A stretch of DNA of 64,000 bases. Source: Pegoplata infirma (Eukaryota; Arthropoda; Insecta; Diptera; Anthomyiidae). Below the pieces are notes generated by a model that saw only the letters and a list, made by a program, of their open reading frames with translations, did not search any database and had not been told where the DNA came from. Location of the stretch: positions 42,576,657 to 42,640,656 of the forward strand of contig OY992539.1 in NCBI GenBank assembly GCA_963921195.1, read 5' to 3'. Shown here one piece after another: positions 20,901-30,100 of this stretch (the first letter of the stretch is position 1; each line of letters starts with the position of its first letter). Position numbers and translations under genes: made by a program.

Positions 20901-23495
20901 TACCAAATAAATTTCTATAGAAAATTATATAGTTTTCGATAACAAAAAATTTTCTATAGAAAATTCTATCGTTATCGATAACAAGAAATTTTCTATAGAA
21001 AATTCTATAGTTATCGATAGCAAAAAAATGTCTTGAGAAAATTCTAAAGTTATCGATAATAAAAAAAAAAATCTATAGAAAAGTCTACAGTTGTCGACAC
21101 AAAAAACTTTTGTATAGAAAATTTTATAGTTATCGATCACAAAAAATTTTGTTTAGAAAATTCTTAGTTATCGATAACAAAAAAAATATAGAAAATTATA
21201 GTTCTACAGTTATCGATGACAAAAAATTTTCTATAGAAAATTCTAGTTATCGATAACAAAAAATGTCTATAGAAAATTCTATAGTTATCGATAACAAAAA
21301 TTTTTTTAAACAAAATTCTATAGTTATCGATAACAAAAAAATTTCTATAGAAAATTCTAAAGTTATCGATAACAAACAATTTTCTATAGAAAATTCTATA
21401 GTTATCGATAAAAAAAAAAAATCTATACAAATTTCTAAAGTTTCGATAACAAAAAATGTTCTAAAGACAATTCTATAGTTATCGATAGCAAAAAAAATTC
21501 TATAGAAAATTTTATAGTTATCGATAACAAAAAATTTTCTATAGAAAATTCTAGTCATCGATTACAAAAAGTTTTCTATAGAAATTTCTCTAGTTAGCGA
21601 TAACAAAAAAATTTCTATTTAAATTTGAGAGTTTTCGATAACAAAAAATTTTCTATAGAAAATTCTGTAGTTATCGATAACAAAAATTTTTCATTTGTAA
21701 ATTCTATTAGTTATGGATAACAAAAAAATTTCTATAGCAAATTCTATAGTTATCGATAACAAAAAATGTTCTATAAAAATTCTATAGTTATCGATAACAA
21801 AAAACTTTCTATAGAAAATTCTATAGTTATCGATGACAAAAATTTTTCTATAGAAAATTCTAGCTATCGATATCAAAACATTTTCTATAGAAAATTCTAG
21901 TTATCGATAACAAAAAATTTTCTATAGAAAATTCTAGTTATCGATAACAAAAAAATTTCTATAGAAAATTCTAGTTATCGATAACAAAAAATTTTTCTGT
22001 AGAAATTTCTCTAATTAGCGATATTAAAAATTTTCTATTTGAGTTTTCAAAAACCAAAAAATTTGCCATAGAAAATTCTATAGTTATCGATAACAAAAAA
22101 TTTTCTATAGAAAATTCTAGTTATCGATAACAAAAAATTTTCTATAGAAAATTCTAGTTATCGATAACAAAAAATTTTCTATAGAAAATTCTAGTCATCG
22201 ATTACAAAAAGATTTCTATAGAAATTTCTCTAGTTAGCGATAACAAAAAAATTTCTATTTAAATTTGAGAGTTTTCGATAACAAAAAATTTTCTATAGAA
22301 AATTCTAGTTATCGATAACAAAAAATTTTGTATAGAAAATTCTAGTTATAGATAACAAAAAATTTTCTATAGAAAATTCTAGTTATCGATAACAAAAAAT
22401 TTTCTATAGAAAATTCTAGTTATCGATAGCAAAAAAATTTCCATAGAAAATTCTAGTTATCGATAACAAAAAATTTTCTATAGAAATTTCTCGATATTAA
22501 AAAATTTTCTATTTGAATTTTTTAATAATCAAAAAATTTTCTATAGAAAATTCTATAGTTATCAATAACAAAAAATGTTCTATAGAATATTATATAGTTA
22601 TCGATAACAAAAAATGTTCTATAGCAAATTCTATAGTTATCGATAGCAAAAAATTTTCTATAGCAAATTCTATAGTTATCGATAACAAAAAATTTTCTAT
22701 AGAAAATTCTATAGTAACGATAACAAAAAATTTTCTATAGAAAATTCTATAGTTATCGATAACAATAATTTTTCTATAGAAAATTCTAGCTATCGATAAC
22801 AAAACATTTTTATAGAAAATTCTAGTTATCGATAACAAAAAATTTTCTATAGAAAATTCTAGTTATCGATAGCAAAAAAATTTCTATAGAAAATTCTAGT
22901 TATCGATAACAAAAAATTTTGTATAAAAATTTCTCGATATTAAAAAATTTTCTATAGAAATTTTTCGATATTAAAAAATTTTCTATTTGAGTTTTTAATA
23001 ATCAAAAAATTTTCTATAGAATATTAAATAGTTATCGATAACAAAAAATTTTCTGTAGCAAATTATATAGTTATCGATAACAAAAAATTTTCTATAACAA
23101 ATTCTATAGTTATCGATAGCAAAAAATTTTCTATAAAAAATTCTATAGTTATCGATAACAAAAAATTTTCTATAGAAAATTCTATAGTTATCGATAACAA
23201 AAAATTAACCAAAAAATTTTCTATAGAAAATTCTATAGTTTTCAAAAACCAAAAAATTCTATAGTTATCGATAAAAAAATATTTTTTTAGAAAAAATTTA
23301 ATAGTATAAAAAATATTATTAAAAAAATTTCTATAATTTTTCTTGATATACTTTCAGTTACTTTCAAAGTCTCCCAGCGATTTTGATAAATTAGATGAAA
23401 TTTTAGCTTTGACCTCAAAAGCTAAAGAAGCTAAAGATAAATTGGAAAAATCTGCCAAACGTCACTGTCACTCTAAGCCGGCTTGGAAGGCTTAA
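16983..23495 (+). CDS. cnb: Centrobin (6 exons, complete)
   Basis: Centrobin is a coiled-coil protein of the daughter centriole. In fly neuroblasts it marks the daughter centriole and keeps its microtubule aster active. Exons are 16983-17992, 18278-18454, 18518-18668, 18730-18891, 18957-19586 and 23358-23495. All junctions are GT-AG and phases agree, giving 755 residues. The start is the first ATG, after two in-frame GTG codons. The protein opens MSDSDDTDILLLIPP. Family landmarks are the block EKTIRQLQARLLEYQQRLSV, followed by DRSKDNAL, and DIAEKLHSVMEIQWQKALEI, both aligning by eye with vertebrate centrobin. Most of residues 290-640 is predicted coiled coil. Intron 5 is a 3.8-kb satellite, far longer than the other introns (61-285 bp). 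The gene is convergent with mv. Identity is from motif recall, not a search. Confidence 0.9.
18278..18454 (+). CDS. cnb: cnb exon 2
   Basis: Coiled-coil segment SLSQELQQTRQYLQDSEQQ through ETELTNCS. Acceptor TATTTAG, donor CCAG/GTACAT; it enters and leaves with split codons that match the neighbours. Confidence 0.88.
18518..18668 (+). CDS. cnb: cnb exon 3
   Basis: Coiled-coil segment KTNESCNQYKQKIEDLEIKA to EHLNEK. Acceptor TTTTTAAG, donor AAG/GTAAAA, ending in phase 0. Confidence 0.88.
18730..18891 (+). CDS. cnb: cnb exon 4
   Basis: 54 codons, MKLRCDEFEKENSTLRHQKD to AHLTETE, phase 0 at both ends. Acceptor GCTTTTAG, donor GAA/GTAAAT. The initial ATG is an internal methionine. Confidence 0.88.
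18957..19586 (+). CDS. cnb: cnb exon 5
   Basis: 210 codons from CNLKKKLDLQQ to LQAYIEL, phase 0. It includes the conserved block around MEIQWQKALEIL and an H- and N-rich linker (HNHHENKYHEYE). The donor TTG/GTAAGT opens the satellite-bearing intron. Confidence 0.9.
19625..23335. repeat. 39-bp satellite array with TATCGATA (DRE-type) sites in cnb intron 5
   Basis: About 3.7 kb of tandem units, 39 bp when full and about 35 bp when the second ATAG is missing. Each unit has a 12-bp perfect palindrome GTTATCGATAAC and an 18-bp perfect palindrome AATTTTCTATAGAAAATT. Reading line by line I count close to 58 exact TATCGATA sites. This octamer is the DREF recognition element of Drosophila, and CGATA is the BEAF-32 motif. 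Blocks of several units are themselves duplicated; for example the block with GTCGACACAAAAAACTTTTG recurs at about 20200 and 21085. Edges are degenerate. It leaves both splice sites of intron 5 untouched. Protein frames inside it are by-products of 39 being divisible by 3. Confidence 0.95.
23358..23495 (+). CDS. cnb: cnb exon 6 (last)
   Basis: 46 codons after acceptor ATACTTTCAG: LLSKSPSDFDKLDEILALTS through KPAWKA and TAA. The phase matches exon 5 exactly, and the encoded helix is highly charged. It is too short to stand out alone but is well supported by acceptor, phase and polyadenylation signal. Confidence 0.85.
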   Translation, partial: LLSKSPSDFDKLDEILALTSKAKEAKDKLEKSAKRHCHSKPAWKA

Positions 23496-23668
23496 GCCGA
23501 ATAAACAAACAAAAATTGTATTGTATTTTTTTACTATCATTAAAGTGCTCTTAAAATGTTTAATTTATTTTATATACTTTAATGTTATTGTATAGTGTTA
23601 ATCAAATTTTTTACAATTATGTCTCGTTTTAGATAGTCCCAAAGTCCGTTTTTTAATTGTATTCATAA

Positions 23669-23674
23669 AATAAA
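23669..23674 (+). promoter_or_regulatory. Poly(A) signal of cnb
   Basis: AATAAA 174 bp after the cnb stop, followed by T-rich DNA. The 24018 end of mv on the other strand is about 340 bp away. Confidence 0.6.
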
Positions 23675-24017
23675 GATTTTTGTAAAAAACAAAAATATAT
23701 TTTTTTGTATTTCATTTATTATTTTTAATATTTTTAAAACTAATTTACATTTTTTACTTTGTTTATCAAAAAATACATTGTTTCCATTTATTTACATAAT
23801 TCTTTTAAAGCTTTTTTTATTTTATTATTTTTAAAACTAAATAAAGTAACTTACGAGTATCAATGATCCATCCCTAAATTAATGATTGCTTACATTTGTA
23901 GATTCGTGTAAATGATGATTAATTTAACGGTTTTTTTAGTAGATTTTTCTTAATTGATCGTTAGTTTCATAAATGATATTTGTTTAAATTTTTGTTTTAT
24001 CTTCGATTTCAAGTCTT

Positions 24018-24138
24018 TTATTTATAAGCAATTTGTGGGAATTTCGGTGAATTACCACACAGTCCTTTAGTTTCCCAAACTTGTATAAGAGAATTTTCTG
24101 TTAAAACAACTAAATGTTGATGAGTTGAATAAGTTAGG
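24018..24138 (-). CDS. mv: mv last exon (completes final WD40 repeat)
   Basis: 40 codons after acceptor [30 protein letters not shown] then WETKG, a typical closing WD40 blade, ending QIAYK and TAA. The AATAAA signal overlaps the stop codon (24022-24017). It was too short to stand out as an open frame; phase and domain logic support it. Confidence 0.82.
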
Positions 24139-27100
24139 CTAAAGTGAATAAGAAACATTTTAATTATTCGAGTTCGATTTGAAAACTATACCCCACATAC
24201 CTTCTTATATTTGATATTCCCGTAACAATTTCAGTAATGAAACTTAAATTCCAACTGGACCACAAACGTACAATACCACCCTCCACAGCAGTGGCAATAA
24301 CATTTACGCCAACTCCCTCTTTAATATATGAATAGCATACGGCCATTATACGATCTTCATGAACATTATGTTGTACATAACGTGCATTAACCGAATGTAA
24401 ACGCAGTATAGATTTACCATTTGGATTTATGCAAACATTAACAAAATCATCTAAATTTTCTTCAGTTACTTCGAAGCATTCATCAGCTGGTGGTGGTGGT
24501 GAACTATAATCTTGATTTGGTGGTATGATATTATTTGCAACATTTTGTTGCTGTTGTTGTGTCAATGAGTGTACCGTTACAATATCACCCAATGTGGGCG
24601 ATATGGTAAGTAATGTTATGGGTGATTGATGTATTTCAGCCGGACGTTCTATGGTACGTACATAACTCCAACTAAAAAAAAGTAGATGTTTTAAGTTAAA
24701 AACAAGTAGAAAAGTAGAAATCTTTAATTCGAATCAATGGATCCAATGCCAAACGAAAGTAAACCATCAAATAAACAAAATCAAAAAAGGGTTTTGCAAA
24801 GTTAGTTCGAATTTCTTTTTTATGGCCCACTGAAGTTTTTAATATTTTATCAGTCATTTGGAAAACGTCAAAAAACTGTAATAAATACACATCTGAGCTG
24901 AAAAATATGATTTCTAGAACATATTAACCCTCTAACTGTCATTTTTAAGGGTCATTTTGGTACCTTTTCAAAAATTAAACACAGAAGTCGAATGAAAAAA
25001 AATTTATTAGGGTTGAAATGAAAGATCGTGCAACATGAGCAAAATGCTTAAAAATGTCAAAATATAAAAAATATTTTTTTTATTATATTTTTTACCAAAG
25101 CAGTGTTAAAAAATCGAAAAAAATAGCGTAAATATGTGTCGGAGCTAAAAATTCCATTCTGATATCGTTTTTTTTTTTTTTTTTTTTTTTTTAACCCTTT
25201 TTGTTAACCCTCTAGCTCCCGTTGTAAGGGGTCATTTTTGTTCTTTTTTAAAAGATATACACAAAAGTCTTTAAAAAAGGTAGTTAGAGGATTAAAATGT
25301 TCTACTAATATTTCGTGCATCAAATTTTACTAGGGGTCGTCAAAGTAAGAAAATATGTTTGGCCAATCAGTGTAAAGTGCATAAAAAAAGTAAAGTTGTA
25401 AAATTTGCACATACAATTCTTTTGATATTATACAAAAATTTTAATACTTTAAACTTTTATATTTTTAAGCATTTTCTATATGATGGACGAACTTCTTGCC
25501 TTTGATGACCCCTAGTGAAATTTAATGCACAAATTATTCGCAGAGAGTTTTAACCATCAAACTGCCTTTTAAGACTTTTTTAGTATTTCTTTTTAAAAAG
25601 GACAAAGAAAGTCCTTTCTTTAAAACGGGAGCTATAGGGTTTACTTTGTCAAAGAAGATAATCATCATACAATTTTTAAAATACATCAATATATAATGTT
25701 TAGATCAGAAGTATATTTACACTATTTTTTCGGGTTTTTAACATGATAATGTTTTTAGGCTGGTGTCTAATTTTAAAAAAGTTGGAGGACGCCACCTCAG
25801 TTTGACTATTGCTGTGTTTTTCAAAAAGTGGATTTATTTTCAGATTAATCTTATTTTGTTTAAAATAAATATTTTAACATGCCAAAACAAATTTGGAATA
25901 TTTTTTTCCGTAATCTATGATAAATTAGCAATTATAATCCGAAAACATGATAAAACAATTTGGAAAATTAAAAAAGTTATAAATAAATCAAAATTAATCC
26001 AATTAAATTTTAGGATTTAATAAGTCCACTTTGGATTAATTTTGATTTATTTATAACTTTTTTCATTTTCCGAATTTTTTTATAATTTTTTCGGATTATA
26101 ATTGCTAATTTATCGTAGATTACGGAAAAAATATTGCAAATTTGTTTTGGCATGTTAAAATATTTATTTTAAACTAAATAAAATTAATCCGAAAATAAAT
26201 CCACTTATTGAAAAACACAGCATATATAAGCTAACAAGTAACGAAAAAGAAAACAAGAATTACTATTTTCATTTTCTTAAAACCAAAAATTTTAATAACT
26301 TGGGTTTGTAACTTGGATAATAATTCACCTCGCGGTGAATAAAGACGTTTTTCACCAGCTGGTGAATAAAAAGTAACATAATTATTTTTAACCAAAATTT
26401 TTTTTTTTTTTCATCAAATTTTTTTTCATAAATTTTTTTTCCATCAAATTTTTTTTTCATCATACTTTTTTTTGTATCAAATTTTTTTTTTCATCAATTT
26501 TTTTTATCATTTTTGTTTTTTATCAATTTTATTTTTTCATCAATTTTTTTTGTATCAAATTTTTTTTTCATAAATTTTTTTTTTTCATATTTTTTTTTTC
26601 ATCAAAATTTTTTTTTCATAAATTTTTTTTTCATAAATTTTTTTTTATTATTTTTGTTTTTTATCAATTTTATTTTTTCATCAATTTTTTTTTCATCAAA
26701 TTTTTTTTTTTCATCAAATTTTTTTTTCATAAAATTTTTTTTTCATAATTTTTTTTTTTTTCATCAAATTTTTTTTTTCATCAAAATTTTTTTTCATAAA
26801 TTTTTTTTCATCAAATTTTTTTTTCAAATTTTTTATTATCAATTTTTTCTCACCAAAAACTATTTTTTTTTTCATTAATTTTTTTTACATGAAAAAATTT
26901 TTCTTTTCATCAAAAAAATTCATCAAAAACTTTTTTTCATCAAAATTTTTTTTTTTAATTTTGTTTTTCGAGAAAAAAAACATTTTGTTTTACCAAAACT
27001 ACTTTTTCACCAAGTTTGTTTACCAAGTCTAAGCTTTTCACATAAAAATTTTCCATTTGTTTATTAAATGTACATAAAACAAGTGAGAGTGGTATATTCT

Positions 27101-30100
27101 TTGGTGCCGAATCTTTTTTACTCTCCAAAATGTAAAAACACTTTCGCAAGTACACCCAAATCTTCCGCAACACATTATCATGATTTAATGTTTTGGGCAA
27201 GAGTACAAAATTCGCAGGCATTTTTAATGGGGTTCTCGACTGGAATCGCAAAGTAATATAACATTATTTTTTCACCAAAAAAAAAAATTTGCTTTGGCAA
27301 GTACACTCAAATCTTCCGCAAAACATTATTATGATTTAATGTTTTGGGCAGGAGTACAAAATTCGCAGGCTTCTTTTAACACTGCTATGGTAAAAAGAAA
27401 ATACAATAAAAATATGATTCCTTATTATTTTTCGCATTTTTAATCATTTAGCGAATGTCGCACGAACTTTCAATCTATGACAAACTCTAATAAAATTTTA
27501 TGAGATAAATATTTGTTAAACATTTAAACCCTTTAAATGGACGTTTTATTAGACTTCTGAGTTTAATTTAAAAAAAAGGACTAAAATGTCCCCTTAAAAT
27601 GACAGTTAGTGGGTTAATATGTTCTAGGAAAATAACCGACATACAGTTCCAATGAAGACATCGTAATATATTTTTAAGCTCAGATGTGCATTTATTATAT
27701 TTTTTTTTTAAGTTTTTAAAACGCCTTTGATAAAAATGTAAAAACTTCAGTGGACCATAAAATACATATTCGAACGAACTTTGCAAAACCCTTTGGTGAT
27801 TTTTTTTTATTTGATGGTCTACTTTTATTTGGCATTGAAACCATTAAGGCTCAAGGTGATGACACGAAATTAGTTTCACAGTGTAATATAAATGTTTCTT
27901 TTTCTAATTTAAAAACCAAAAATACTTACTCATTTAAATCCCATATCACAGCTATACCATCCTTTCCCGCTGTAACGGCAATTTTAAAATCTACCGATAA
28001 TGTTATACAGGTTATTTCATCTGTATGCCGTATTAATACTGTTGGACCAGACCAGGTTAAATCAGCCCCCTCTTTGTGCAGAGACGCTTCAGCTGAATTC
28101 AAAGAATTCGAAGATATAGTAGATGATGTTAAATCACCTTCAGAATCCATTGTTTTACTAGTTATTTTTCTTAAGGCAGAATTATATGAAAGTTTTATAC
28201 CCTTAACATAGCTCTGGCGACTTTTGCCCGTTCTCTGATTTACTTCTACACTGGAACATTTGTAAATTGATATACGTCCGGATTTATGACCAAACCATAA
28301 CTGATTTGTATTTGGATCACAACCACAGGCAGTGATGTCATCAAAAGCACTATTGTACAGGAGATTTTTCGGTTTGGCATACAACTTGTTTAAGGGTTGA
28401 ATACGCACAATACGATCATCATAACCCCAGGATATAACATTAAATGTATCCGGTTCGGCACCTTGCATAACACATGAACGTGCTGGTAAACCATAAACAA
28501 CATTGGTATTGTTGAATGATAACAGATACTCAGCACCTATTAACTTGTGGGTATTACCCAAAGTAGGCTCGGGTAACTGGGGAGAACCTAAATAAATACC
28601 CCATCTTAAGCCACGCACACTTGTTAGTATTTGTTTATCATTTTGATATGATAAAGCTTTGGAGGGGAGATGTGGTGATTTAAATAATTGTCGTGGCATT
28701 TGACCATAAGTTTTAACCATTGTTTCCACAGCTTCACGTTCTATAGGATCATTAATTTCAGATTCTAAGAAAATGGCATAAGTCTAAAAAAGAACAAGGA
28801 ATAATTACTTTAGCATATTTTTATACTAAATACAATTTTTAAACCTACCGCTGGATGAAATACATTAATAGCTTCCACTGCCGCTTCACCAGTTTGTTTA
28901 AATCCGAATATCAAATCAATCCAATGATGAAGATTATTACGCACCAATTCCGACTCCAAGGCCTGACGATGTATCAACACAAATAGTCGGGGATCTTTTA
29001 AACTCCATGGTGGTAAAGCTACATCTTCGACACGTTCACCATTTTGCCGACAACCAAAATTGAAACGTTCAAAATTTTCAAACATTTCTGGTAGACAGAA
29101 AAATTCTGGTATTAATTCTTTAACATCTGTTGGTGAATCACGACTAGCCAAACTATAGGTTGTACTTAAGGCATGAAACGTACGATCGGGTATATCAAAA
29201 TTGTTATCTAAAAAGAATTATTAAATAAATGATAAGCGTTGACATAAAAAATGCAAAAATTGAAAAAAGCGCTACAAATAAAAAAAAATAAGGTCAAATT
29301 TTAAAACGCACTAAATCATAAAAAAAAAATGGCGCTTTTTCATAATGGACTTTTTTATATTTAGCGTTTTTTTATTTTTAAATTTTTTAATTGAAATTTT
29401 TTTTGCGTTATTTTGGTGCTTTTTCATCAGGCGATTTTTATTTTAACGTTTTTTATTCTAGTGATTTTTAACTTTTTAGTTTTTTTATAATTTCTGGTGC
29501 TTTTTTTATTTTTGTATTAACGATTTTTCACCTGGGTTTTTTTTATTTTTGCGTAGTTTTGTTTTTTATGTTTCAGAGCAGTTTTATAATGGCGTTATTT
29601 TATTTGACGTTTTTATTCTAGTGATTTTTAAATTTTTTTTTATAATTTTTTGCCTTTTTGTATTAGCGATTTTTCTCTTAAGCGTTTTTTATATTTTTTT
29701 GGTAGTTTTGTCTTTTTTTATGTTTCAGAACAGTTTTATAATGGCGTTATTTAATTTGACGTTTTTAATTAATCGCTTTTTCGTTATTTTAGCGATTTTA
29801 AATTTTTAGTTTTCATCGCTTTTTTGCGTTGCTTTGACGCTTTTGACGTTTTTATTTTAGCGCTTGTTCATAAAGTCGTTTTTTTAATTTGACGTTTTTT
29901 ATCACATTGCTTTTTTCGTTATTTTAGCGTTTTTTATTTCAGCGATTGTAATTTTGATGTTTTTTATTATAGCGTTTTTTTTTTTGTTCTTTTGCCGTTT
30001 TTCATATTGACACTTTTTTAGAACTTTTTATTCAAATTATTTGTTTTTGCGTTATTTGGAGATTTTTTTATTTTATTTTACATTTTTTTATAACAACACT

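Larger units (their letters stand above)
24745..27845. repeat. 3.1-kb fold-back in the mv intron
   Basis: The left arm (24745-24985) and right arm (27535-27845) are diverged reverse complements. Both contain GGGTTTTGCAAAGTT, CCACTGAAGTTTTTA and a segment matching CTAACTGTCATTTTAA. Between them lie further diverged inverted pieces around CCCTCTAGCTCCCGTT (25207) and AACGGGAGCTATAGGG (25624), plus the repeats listed next. No coding potential. Confidence 0.65.

Noticed and set aside
19640..23245. Many open frames (60-166 codons) with a repeated SITIEFSIENFLL-like peptide, mostly on the minus strand
   Set aside because: The satellite unit is 39 bp, so any stop-free phase gives a 13-residue repeat. 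Frames break wherever unit length changes; no start context, splice logic or conservation.
19625..23335. Array considered as CRISPR-like or as a centromeric satellite
   Set aside because: It has no unique spacers, so it is not CRISPR. It is confined to one intron here, and no centromeric context is visible.
24164..24200. C-terminus of mv read through to the TAA at 24164
   Set aside because: A strong donor (AAG/GTATGT at 24201) and a phase-matched exon completing a WD40 blade at 24138-24018 fit better.
26513..26878. 121-codon phenylalanine-rich frame
   Set aside because: Simple translation of T runs in a low-complexity tract.
27750..28211. 153-codon plus-strand frame
   Set aside because: Antisense shadow of the mv WD40 exon at 28783-27930 running into the fold-back arm.
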